DNA of 64,000 bases from positions 62,001 through 126,000 of the forward strand of contig CAWCLF010000001.1 of NCBI GenBank assembly GCA_963796325.1, written 5' to 3'. This document shows, one piece after another, positions 53,140 through 60,719 of this stretch. Below the pieces are notes generated by a model. It was not told where the DNA came from and did no database searches. It worked only from the letters and a program-made list of their open reading frames with translations. The stretch comes from CAVYGN01 sp963796325. Its GTDB lineage: Bacteria > Spirochaetota > Brevinematia > Brevinematales > JAOACQ01. How positions within the stretch are numbered: position 1 is the first letter of the stretch; each line of letters begins with the position of its first letter. Both the position numbers and the translations under genes were made by a program.

Positions 53140-55767
53140 ATGAAATCCGTTGATATTCGCAAGGGATTCCTGGATTTTTTTGCCGGGAAGGGGCATGTCA
53201 TTGTCCCGAGCGCTTCCCTTGTCCCTTTAAATGATCCTACCCTGCTCTTTACCAATGCAGGGATGAATCAGTTCAAGGATATATTCCTCGGCCTGGGGAA
53301 AAGAGATTATGTAAGGGCTGCAGATACTCAGAAGTGCATGAGGGTTTCAGGAAAGCACAACGATCTTGAGGATGTCGGTAAAGACAATTACCACCATACG
53401 TTTTTTGAAATGCTTGGCAACTGGTCATTCGGCGATTATTATAAAAAAGAAGCTATAACCTGGGCATGGGAGCTTTTAACCGGTGTATGGAAACTTCAGA
53501 AAGACAGGCTTTATGCAACCGTTCATAATTCCGATGATGAATCTTTTATGCTTTGGGGCAAGGTAACTGATATTTCCGGAGACCATATTTTGAAATTCGG
53601 AGACAAGGATAATTTCTGGGAAATGGGAGCGGTCGGACCATGCGGACCCTGTTCTGAAATACACTTCGACAGGGGTCAGGATGCCTGTGATAAAAAAGAG
53701 GTCAAAGGGCATAAATGCTCTGTCAATGGGGGGTGTGCCCGGTTTATTGAATTGTGGAATCTTGTCTTCATTCAGTATAACAGGAAGGAGGACCAGTCTC
53801 TCGAGATGCTGCCAAATAAGCATGTAGATACCGGCATGGGTTTTGAGAGGATAGTTTCGGTCATCCAGAATAAAATGTCAAACTATGAAACGGACTTGTT
53901 CATGCCTCTGATAAAAAAAGAGGAGGAACTTTCGGGTCTTAAATATGACGAAAGCACGGGTGTTGCGATGAGAGTCATAGCGGATCATATCAGGAGCCTG
54001 ACTTTCGCGATGTCGGACGGCGTAATGCCTTCCAATGAAGGCAGGGGATATGTTATAAGGAAAATATTAAGAAGGGCGATCAGGTACGGCAGGAGGCTCT
54101 CTTTTACAGAACCGTTTTTGAACAGAATGGTTGATTGTGTCGTTAAAGTTATGGGCGCTTCTTTTCCTGAAGTGGCTGAAAGATCGGAAATGGTAAAATC
54201 GCTGATATTCTCCGAAGAGGAATCTTTCCTGCGTACGGTAAACAGGGGTATGGATAAACTTAACGAAATAGCGGATAAAGCAAAAAAAAGTAATAAAGCT
54301 CTGATAGCAGGGGATGATCTTTTCATGCTGTACGACTCCCTGGGGCTGCCTATTGATTTTATTCAGCAGGTAGCCGAAGATGATCATCTCGGGCTTGATA
54401 TCCAGGGCTTTGAAGAATTGATGGAAAAGCAGAAAGAAAGGGCCCGGGCGAACTGGAAAGTGGAATCGTTTGATTTTCATATAATAGAGGGTAATTCTCA
54501 AAAGACGGAATATGCCGGCGAAGAAACCGACATGCTTGACGCAAAGATTACTTTCATAATCAGGGGCAATTTACCGGTAGAATCCGCCCGAAGCGGGGAA
54601 GAGATTGTTTTCATAACCGACAGGAGTCCGTTTTATCCTGAAAAAGGAGGCCAGGTCGGGGATACAGGCGCGGCCTCATCCGGGAATGTTCAAATGACCG
54701 TGAATAATACGAGGATTTATGATAATGCTATTCTTCATTATGCATCTGTAGAAAAGGGTTCGGTAAAAAAAGGGGAAATGGTAAGCCTGAAGGTTGATTC
54801 GGAGAAAAAAAGGGCGACAGCAAGGAACCATACAGCTACACATATTATACATAAAGCGCTGAGGAATGTTGTCGGAGAGCATGCAGCCCAGGCAGGTTCG
54901 CTTGTAGGCCCTGAAAGGCTGAGGTTCGACTTTACCAATAACAGTGCTCTGACCCCGGGTGATATCTTTAAAATCGAGTATGAGGCTAATAATATTGTTC
55001 TTGAAAATCGTCCGGTTATATTAACACGGATGACAAAGGATGAAGCCGTTAAAAGCGGTGCTGTAGCGATTTTTGAAGAAAAATACGGAGATATTGTGAG
55101 AGTTGTCGAAGTCCAGGGTTATTCGAAAGAACTCTGCGGAGGCACCCATGTCAAAAGGAGCGGCGATATAGGATTGATTAAGATAATCTCCGAAACGTCG
55201 ATATCGGCAGGGACAAGGAGGCTGGAAGCGGTAACAGGCCTGAATTCCCTTGAATTATTGAGAAGTTTGAATAATATAGTCAGGGAGGCTTCTGCATCTC
55301 TGAATACCGACGAGATGAAACTCCTCGAAAGATTGACCCAGTTAGCCGAAAGTCTGAAGGCCAAGGATAGGGAACTTGAAATTATGAGGGGGAAACTGGC
55401 AAAATTAAATCTCGAAGAACTTGTTTTCAAGTCTCTTAAAATCGGGAAAGCCTGCATAATCTTATCGGAGACGGATATGGATCCCGATATGATTCTTGCT
55501 GCTGTCGATGAATTTAAAACCCGCGACCTGGGAGTTTTATTCCTTATCAGAGATATGGGGAATGATAAAGTGGGAATCACTGCCAGCGTTACAAAATCTT
55601 ATGTTTCGAAAATCAAAGCCGGCGATATTGCCAGAACTGCGGCAAAAATTGTCGGGGGCGGCGGAGGCGGGAGACCGGATTTTGCACAGGCCGGAGGGAA
55701 GGATCCCTCGAAGATCGGCGAAGCAATCAGTACTGTGAAGGAATTGATAGAGAATTCCCTTGATTAA
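53140..55767 (+). CDS. alaS: Alanine-tRNA ligase
   Basis: AlaRS charges tRNA-Ala and edits mischarged Ser and Gly. The 875-residue product has the class II core (NAGMNQFKDIFLG, then GMGFERIVSVIQ) and the editing domain with zinc residues HTATH (about 565) and CGGTH (about 666-670). A C-terminal coiled coil and the glycine-rich C-Ala domain ending GGGGGRPDFAQAGGKD follow. AAGGAG nine bases before the ATG supports the start. Its end overlaps the convergent phosphatidyltransferase gene by four bases. Confidence 0.96.
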   Translation: MKSVDIRKGFLDFFAGKGHVIVPSASLVPLNDPTLLFTNAGMNQFKDIFLGLGKRDYVRAADTQKCMRVSGKHNDLEDVGKDNYHHTFFEMLGNWSFGDYYKKEAITWAWELLTGVWKLQKDRLYATVHNSDDESFMLWGKVTDISGDHILKFGDKDNFWEMGAVGPCGPCSEIHFDRGQDACDKKEVKGHKCSVNGGCARFIELWNLVFIQYNRKEDQSLEMLPNKHVDTGMGFERIVSVIQNKMSNYETDLFMPLIKKEEELSGLKYDESTGVAMRVIADHIRSLTFAMSDGVMPSNEGRGYVIRKILRRAIRYGRRLSFTEPFLNRMVDCVVKVMGASFPEVAERSEMVKSLIFSEEESFLRTVNRGMDKLNEIADKAKKSNKALIAGDDLFMLYDSLGLPIDFIQQVAEDDHLGLDIQGFEELMEKQKERARANWKVESFDFHIIEGNSQKTEYAGEETDMLDAKITFIIRGNLPVESARSGEEIVFITDRSPFYPEKGGQVGDTGAASSGNVQMTVNNTRIYDNAILHYASVEKGSVKKGEMVSLKVDSEKKRATARNHTATHIIHKALRNVVGEHAAQAGSLVGPERLRFDFTNNSALTPGDIFKIEYEANNIVLENRPVILTRMTKDEAVKSGAVAIFEEKYGDIVRVVEVQGYSKELCGGTHVKRSGDIGLIKIISETSISAGTRRLEAVTGLNSLELLRSLNNIVREASASLNTDEMKLLERLTQLAESLKAKDRELEIMRGKLAKLNLEELVFKSLKIGKACIILSETDMDPDMILAAVDEFKTRDLGVLFLIRDMGNDKVGITASVTKSYVSKIKAGDIARTAAKIVGGGGGGRPDFAQAGGKDPSKIGEAISTVKELIENSLD

Positions 55768-56312
55768 TTTTTCCCCCGATTTCCGCTTATGATTATTATT
55801 ATGTTTTCGACTGAAGCGGTTAAAAGATAAGCAATGCATAAATAACTTGATGCCGCATTGATCAGTGCCGATTGCGGCGGATAGAAAACCCTTCCTGCGC
55901 TTGATATCAGTATTGCCGTCATACAGGCAAAGCCTGTTCCTATTCCAAGTTTTGTATGTATTATTTGTCTTCGAATACAGCAGTTGGCGGCATAGAGTAT
56001 GAAAGAAACCATTGCGGCGGCTGTCAGTAACGGTGTAAAAATGCGCTCTTTGTTAAAAACCAGGAATATGCAGAATATAAAGAAAAAATCAGCCAGATTG
56101 TCGAATATCCCGCCGGCGGGGCTTTCGGCTTTTAATAATCTTGCCAGCAGCCCGTCGGCGATGTCTGTAGCTATGCCTGCCAGTATCAAAAGCATAAAAG
56201 TGATATAATATCTCCGCCATTCAGCGGCTATTATCAGAGGTATTAATAATGCTCTCAGCGCAGTTATCGAGTTTACAAGAACCAGACTATATTTCCGGCC
56301 TAAGTTTACCGT
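55764..56312 (-). CDS. CDP-alcohol phosphatidyltransferase, start codon unusual (possibly ACG)
   Basis: These membrane enzymes make phospholipids from CDP-diacylglycerol and an alcohol. The catalytic motif DG-x2-AR-x8-G-x3-D-x3-D is intact (ATDIADGLLARLLKAESPAGG then FDNLAD). An ATG-only call would start at 56195 and lose the first membrane segment. The frame stays open upstream and encodes the conserved NSITALRALLIPLI start typical of the family, which shows the gene begins earlier. No ATG, GTG or TTG exists there. An ACG at 56312 lies six bases after GGAAGG and would give 182 residues, the normal size. It overlaps the flavodoxin gene by seven bases. Confidence 0.78.
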   Translation of the reverse strand, partial: TVNLGRKYSLVLVNSITALRALLIPLIIAAEWRRYYITFMLLILAGIATDIADGLLARLLKAESPAGGIFDNLADFFFIFCIFLVFNKERIFTPLLTAAAMVSFILYAANCCIRRQIIHTKLGIGTGFACMTAILISSAGRVFYPPQSALINAASSYLCIAYLLTASVENIIIIISGNRGKN

Positions 56313-57049
56313 AAGCCGCCTTCCACTTCTTCGGCCAGTGACTTGATCCCGGTTTTAATTTTGTCCGGGGTATCGGATTTTGAAAATACTTTGCCTCCGA
56401 TTATTACGGCTCCTTCTTTTATGAGCTTTGACTTGAAATTATCGAGGTAATCTTTTTTATTTCCTGCTTCAGGGGAGCCGCAGGTCAGTATAATAAAGGT
56501 TTTAATCCCCTTCGGATCGGTTCTTTTCAAATAATTTTCAACCGGCGGACGGATATTCCCGAAGTAAATCGGCGAAGAAAAGCCGACAGCCGAAGCGTTC
56601 TTAAGGTCGATTTTCAAATTTTTATTAGCGCTGAACAGGACCGTTTTGAATCCATCCTTTCCCATTGCTTCTGCCAATCCTGCGATAATATTGGTGTTGA
56701 AACTCGATGCTCCCGGATGGTATATTATGTATAATAACTTTTTACCTGACGGATCTCCTAATGTCATTGCAGGGATATCTTTTTCAGGATCGCCTGCCTG
56801 TGCGGTCCATAACCAGAGAACCGAGGGGATAGTGTAGATTATAGTAGCATAAAAGAATATCAGTAAAATGATGCCGGCAATGCCGGTTCTGCCCTTTGCC
56901 TGCCGGAGGAATCTGCATCCCCACAATGCGGCCGCACCCAGAATAGGGATGAATTTGGCCCATAGCGGGATAACTTCCGCGCTGCCCGTCACGAACATCG
57001 TTACCGTGCCGAAAATAAGGAATACTGTTGCAATTATCGATATAATCAT
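56306..57049 (-). CDS. Membrane-anchored flavodoxin-like protein
   Basis: The 247-residue product has three membrane segments (about 1-21, 27-47 and 55-78) followed by a soluble flavodoxin-like domain from about 105. KKLLYIIYHPGASSFNTNI occupies the FMN phosphate loop position, GFSSPIYFGNI the flavin-contact loop, and FIILTCGSPEAGNKKDY the second loop. Such proteins carry electrons; here it would hold FMN at the cytoplasmic membrane face. It starts four bases after the radical SAM gene, so it is a natural candidate to be that enzyme's reductant. Confidence 0.75.
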   Translation of the reverse strand: MIISIIATVFLIFGTVTMFVTGSAEVIPLWAKFIPILGAAALWGCRFLRQAKGRTGIAGIILLIFFYATIIYTIPSVLWLWTAQAGDPEKDIPAMTLGDPSGKKLLYIIYHPGASSFNTNIIAGLAEAMGKDGFKTVLFSANKNLKIDLKNASAVGFSSPIYFGNIRPPVENYLKRTDPKGIKTFIILTCGSPEAGNKKDYLDNFKSKLIKEGAVIIGGKVFSKSDTPDKIKTGIKSLAEEVEGGLR

Positions 57050-57053
57050 AAGT

Positions 57054-58514
57054 TTAGCCTCCTGTATTTTTAAAATCGAAAATATGTCCCAGAACTTTTT
57101 TACCTGCCTTGATAAAATATTTCAGGTCTTCAAGATCCCTGATGCCGGCTAATTTCCTTGCAAGGAACTCAGGATTGAATGATACGCTGTAAAGGCCCTG
57201 GACAAGCTTCATTATTTCCTGTTTGCCGATAGGGGTTTTCATTACAGGTTCCCTCATATCGTACCTGTCCCAGTCGGTTGTTTCCAGCCATCCCTTTTCC
57301 CTGCATTCATTAAACAGGGGCGTCCCGGGATACGGTATTACCATTGTAGCCTGCATAGTGTATGCATAATTCTTGATCATTAAATATTGCCCTAATTTCA
57401 GAGTTTTCAAGGCTTCTTCTTCAGTTTCCCAGGGGTATCCGAACATTATCGTGATATGGGGGAAAAGTCCGGCTTTTCTCAGCATTTTAACTGCATCGAT
57501 CATTTCCTCGATATTTTCCCCCTTTTTTATCCTGTCAAGCGTGACCTGGTTGGCGGATTCTATTCCCACAAGGACAAGCCGGAAACCGGCTTTTTTCATG
57601 AGATCGGCATCTTTTCGGGTTAACGCTTTGCCGAGGCGCATGTTACAGTCAATATTTACCTTCCTGCTGTAACCCCTTCTGATCATTCCTTCGCAGAACT
57701 CCTCGAGCCAGCCGCCGATCGGAAAGGTACCCGTATCATCCATTATTTCCCTCGCTCCGTAAGTCTCGATAAGGTTTCCGATCTCGTCAAGGACATTATC
57801 GGGTTTCCTTTTGTTGAAAAACGGGAACAGGGTTGTCCAGGAGCAAAAGGTGCATTGATGGTACCAGCAGTCTCTTCCGGACATTATGTAAGTACCGGGA
57901 GTTTTCTTATAGTTGCCGTTGTTGTAAGCGTATAATTTCCACTTAGTGAGATCGCGGTCTATGAGGGGCAGCGAATCCAATTCGTATTTTCTTTCGAAAT
58001 TGCCGCTGCTCTTTATAGCACCTTTGGGATCCCGCCAGTAAATGCCCGGTTCCAGAGGAGTTTTTTTTGTCAATGATTCGGCAAGGCTTAAAAGAAGGAA
58101 ATCATAATCCCCCCCGGTAACGATAAAATCGACTTCGGAAAATTCAAATGCTTCTTCAGGATAGGCTGTGGCATGATCGCCCATAAGGACGATCTTTATG
58201 CCGGGGATTTCTTTTTTAATATCGTTTATGATATTGTAATGTGATTTTACCACAGGGGTTTTTGTCTCAATTGCTATTAATTCGGGCTTTTGATGCAGCA
58301 TCTTCTTCTTCCATTCGGCATATGAAAGGCCTTCGGCAATTGCATCGTCCCAAATGACATCAAATCCTTTATTTTTAAGAAGCGTCGCAGCCGAAGCCGG
58401 AACTATGGGATATATGTATGTGGCTTCGTTGAACCATTGGAATTGCCTGTTTTGAGAAAGGAGAGGAATGCCTTTTCCTTTTTCAATAGGCGGGTACGAT
58501 ATGCTGATTTTCAT
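57054..58514 (-). CDS. B12-binding-domain radical SAM protein
   Basis: The 486-residue product has a cobalamin-binding-type domain (about 1-150, LLKNKGFDVIWDDAIAEG, IKIVLMGDHATAYPEEAF, IVTGGDYD). A radical SAM domain follows with cysteines at 216, 221 and 224 (GRDCWYHQCTFCSW), a CX4CX2C spacing instead of CX3CX2C. Later motifs include LVLVGIESANQ and MFGYPWETEEEALKTL. Relatives methylate or rearrange lipids and small molecules, for example in hopanoid and phosphonate pathways. It is the second gene of a four-gene operon and lies four bases after the glycosyltransferase. The substrate is unknown. Confidence 0.82.
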   Translation of the reverse strand: MKISISYPPIEKGKGIPLLSQNRQFQWFNEATYIYPIVPASAATLLKNKGFDVIWDDAIAEGLSYAEWKKKMLHQKPELIAIETKTPVVKSHYNIINDIKKEIPGIKIVLMGDHATAYPEEAFEFSEVDFIVTGGDYDFLLLSLAESLTKKTPLEPGIYWRDPKGAIKSSGNFERKYELDSLPLIDRDLTKWKLYAYNNGNYKKTPGTYIMSGRDCWYHQCTFCSWTTLFPFFNKRKPDNVLDEIGNLIETYGAREIMDDTGTFPIGGWLEEFCEGMIRRGYSRKVNIDCNMRLGKALTRKDADLMKKAGFRLVLVGIESANQVTLDRIKKGENIEEMIDAVKMLRKAGLFPHITIMFGYPWETEEEALKTLKLGQYLMIKNYAYTMQATMVIPYPGTPLFNECREKGWLETTDWDRYDMREPVMKTPIGKQEIMKLVQGLYSVSFNPEFLARKLAGIRDLEDLKYFIKAGKKVLGHIFDFKNTGG

Positions 58515-58518
58515 AACA

Positions 58519-59493
58519 TCACCTCTTCAGCTCTGCAGTAAACACAAGCCCTTTAATGAAATTGAAACCGTAAGTAAGATGTGTAAAAAAGACGCCGATC
58601 ACAGTCCAGAATGTTTCCAGGACTCCCGGTTTAAGAGCGCAAACGACATTCAGTAAAAAATAGAATCCCATCGCAGACCAGTAAAACAGAGCTATCTCCC
58701 TGGAAAAGGCTGATGCAAGAAATCCGAATACTGTAAACAATAAAAACAGGGACTGAATAAAATATGAAAACCTTAAAGAAGTTTCAGGATATTTCTTTAC
58801 GAAAAACCCTCTGTGAAGCGCATAATTTGCGACCTGGTTGAAATGGTTCGGAAAAAGATTTCTCCTGTGATGGTAAACCAGTACATCGGGAGAATACAGG
58901 ATTTTATAACCCGCTTTTTTAATTTCAAGGCATAGTTTTGTATCTTCGCCAGGATAAAATGATGAATCGAAACCGCCCACGGCAACGAATACGGATTTTC
59001 TAACCATAAGGTTGACTGAAGGCAGGTCATAATCTTCATGAACTTTACCGACCGGTATATAACGTTTCCTGTAGGTTCCGCCTCCCAGGTATGATTCGAA
59101 AACATTGCCGGAGATCTTTTTCCAGAAATCTTCGTTTCCGGGGGTTACAGCGGGTCCGCCGACAGCACCGATCTCTTTATTTTTAAAAAATACCGAGGCA
59201 TTCGTGAACCAGTCATGCCTTGGATAGGCATCATCATCTATAAACGCAAGGATCTCCCCCCTGGCATTTTTAGCCCCGAGGTCCCTTTTTTCTGCAGGTC
59301 CTACTTTCCCGCTTATGATTATCCTGACAGGCAGTGTGCCGGATAAAATTTCCTTCTCTTCTTCGTCCGGCAGAATAATGATTTCAAAACCGGCTGCATC
59401 AAGTATTTCATAATATTTTATGCTTTCACGAATATAATCATTGAACCGCGGAAGAGGGATTATTATAGAAACCAAAAGTTTTTTCCTGGGCAT
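58519..59493 (-). CDS. Family 2 glycosyltransferase with C-terminal membrane segments
   Basis: The 324-residue product has a GT-A domain with SIIIPLPRFNDYIRESIKYY, LAFIDDDAYPRHDWF (DxD), GAVGGPAVTPGNE, GGFDSSFYPGEDTKLCLEIKKAG and HHRRNLFPNHF. From about 240 it has two or three membrane segments. This layout is typical of enzymes that put sugars on lipid carriers. It is the first gene of the operon running to the phosphatidyltransferase. Donor and acceptor are unknown. Confidence 0.86.
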   Translation of the reverse strand: MPRKKLLVSIIIPLPRFNDYIRESIKYYEILDAAGFEIIILPDEEEKEILSGTLPVRIIISGKVGPAEKRDLGAKNARGEILAFIDDDAYPRHDWFTNASVFFKNKEIGAVGGPAVTPGNEDFWKKISGNVFESYLGGGTYRKRYIPVGKVHEDYDLPSVNLMVRKSVFVAVGGFDSSFYPGEDTKLCLEIKKAGYKILYSPDVLVYHHRRNLFPNHFNQVANYALHRGFFVKKYPETSLRFSYFIQSLFLLFTVFGFLASAFSREIALFYWSAMGFYFLLNVVCALKPGVLETFWTVIGVFFTHLTYGFNFIKGLVFTAELKR

Positions 59494-59565
59494 AAGACAG
59501 GTTTACGCTCCGTATAAAAGCATGTTCATTATTTTACCATGGAATAAGCGATAAAACAATAATAA

Positions 59566-59588
59566 AGCCCCGCGGATTCCGCGGGGCT
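59566..59588 (-). terminator. Rho-independent terminator of the hsp20 operon
   Basis: Perfect ten-base arms AGCCCCGCGG/CCGCGGGGCT flank a three-base loop. The hairpin lies 21 bases past the stop of the second hsp20 gene and is followed on the minus strand by a T-rich stretch. Confidence 0.85.
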
Positions 59589-59608
59589 GGTGTTTTGATA
59601 GTATGATG

Positions 59609-59947
59609 TTATGCTGCTTTAATTTCAATTTTTCGGGGCTTGGCAGATTCGGTTTTTTCAAGCTCGATAATAAGTATGCCGTTCTCATATTTTGCATTGA
59701 TCGAATCTTTGTTTATCTGCCGGCTGAGAATGAATTCTCTGCGGAAATCCAGGACCCTGAATTCCACTGAAACCGGAATCCAATCCTTGATGTTTTCACG
59801 TACTTTGCCTGTGACGGTAAGTACTTCTCCCTCGCAGTTGATCTCTATTCCTTCCTTTGAAGAACCCGGCATATCCAATGCAAGTATAAACTTGTCTCCG
59901 GTCTCAAATATATCCGCAGGCGGGATATGGTATCTCGTCTCATTCAT
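59609..59947 (-). CDS. Small heat-shock protein, Hsp20 family (second copy)
   Basis: Hsp20 proteins bind unfolding proteins without ATP. The product has 112 residues from the ATG at 59947, with AAGGAG six bases upstream. It is an alpha-crystallin domain: FILALDMPGSSKEGIEINCEG and FRREFILSRQINKDSINAKYENGILIIELEK. The conserved A-x-x-x-n-G-v/i-L motif appears as AKYENGILII. The flanking N- and C-terminal extensions are very short. It follows the first copy by 29 bases, in an operon ended by the hairpin at 59566. Confidence 0.88.
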   Translation of the reverse strand: MNETRYHIPPADIFETGDKFILALDMPGSSKEGIEINCEGEVLTVTGKVRENIKDWIPVSVEFRVLDFRREFILSRQINKDSINAKYENGILIIELEKTESAKPRKIEIKAA

Positions 59948-59976
59948 TTTAATCTCCTTTAACAATTATTTTATTT

Positions 59977-60432
59977 CTACGAGACTTTGACGTTGATCTT
60001 TTTTACCTGGGTTTCACTGCTTTTTGGTATGGTTATTGTCAGAACCCCTTTCTTGTAATCTGCGCTGATGTTGTCTGACATGATATTATCAGGAAGAGTG
60101 ATAGTCCTGCCGAATGAACCTCCCGCTCTTTCGATCTTGTAAAAGTTCTTTCCGTTTTCCTCGTGCTCCTCTTCTTTGGAGCCTTTAATTGTCAGGTAAG
60201 AACCTTCGATTTCAACATTCATGTTTTTCTCATCCGCCGCCGGGATATCAGCTTTTACCACGAAGTTCTTTTCATCTTCGTAGACATCGATTTTCGGATT
60301 CCATTCATTTTTAAAGAAACCTGCCGGCATAATTTCGTCATCGAAGAAACGGCTGAAAAGGTCTATAAAAGGATCTCTGAACCTTCTTGGAGTCAACCCC
60401 GAACCTTCACTATTTTTTCTGACGATCTTCAT
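59977..60432 (-). CDS. Small heat-shock protein, Hsp20 family (first copy)
   Basis: The 151-residue product is a full-length alpha-crystallin-type chaperone. A short N-terminal arm (RDPFIDLFSRFFDDEI) precedes the domain NPKIDVYEDEKNFVVKADIPAADEKNMNVEI. GSFGRTITLPDNIMSDNISADYKKGVLTITIPK, the signature region, follows. AAGGAGG six bases before the ATG fixes the start. It is the first gene of the pair and sits about 20 bases after the predicted start of a sigma-54-like promoter. Confidence 0.93.
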   Translation of the reverse strand: MKIVRKNSEGSGLTPRRFRDPFIDLFSRFFDDEIMPAGFFKNEWNPKIDVYEDEKNFVVKADIPAADEKNMNVEIEGSYLTIKGSKEEEHEENGKNFYKIERAGGSFGRTITLPDNIMSDNISADYKKGVLTITIPKSSETQVKKINVKVS

Positions 60433-60464
60433 ATTAACCTCCTTATAAGATCTAAATATATATT

Positions 60465-60481
60465 AGCATAAAGTGTGCCAC
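60465..60481 (-). promoter_or_regulatory. Sigma-54-like promoter of the hsp20 pair
   Basis: On the minus strand TGGCAC (60480-60475) and ATGCT carry GG and GC exactly ten bases apart, matching the -24/-12 consensus TGGCAC-N5-TTGC at all but one of the key bases. The spacing and the 5' leader length to the hsp20 ATG fit. No activator-binding site is obvious. Confidence 0.5.
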
Positions 60482-60633
60482 AATTAATAAATCAATAATT
60501 ATAATTAAATCAAGGAGATATTGAACTTTTACCGGATGATCCGTATGGATTTAAGGTGTGTAAAAATGACTCATTACCGGCACCCGTTTTTACAGGGATT
60601 TGTATTTCCGGGACAATCTTTTTTAAACTATAT

Positions 60634-60662
60634 TTGCGTTGGTTAATTCTGTTTACTATAAT
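60634..60662 (+). promoter_or_regulatory. Sigma-70-type promoter for the YfhO-like gene
   Basis: TTGCGT (60634-60639) and a perfect TATAAT (60657-60662) are separated by 17 bases. Confidence 0.6.
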
Positions 60663-60719
60663 ATTCCGGTCGATCTCTCTATTGAGTTCAAGCCCGATTT
60701 AAATGAAAGGAGAAATTAA

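Noticed and set aside
59503..59697. 64-residue minus-strand frame across the hsp20 3' end
   Set aside because: It is an out-of-frame shadow of the hsp20 coding sequence and terminator.
60433..60490. Possible CIRCE (HrcA) element before hsp20 because of TTAGCA
   Set aside because: The second half GAGTGCTAA is missing and the spacing is wrong; a sigma-54-like promoter explains the bases better.
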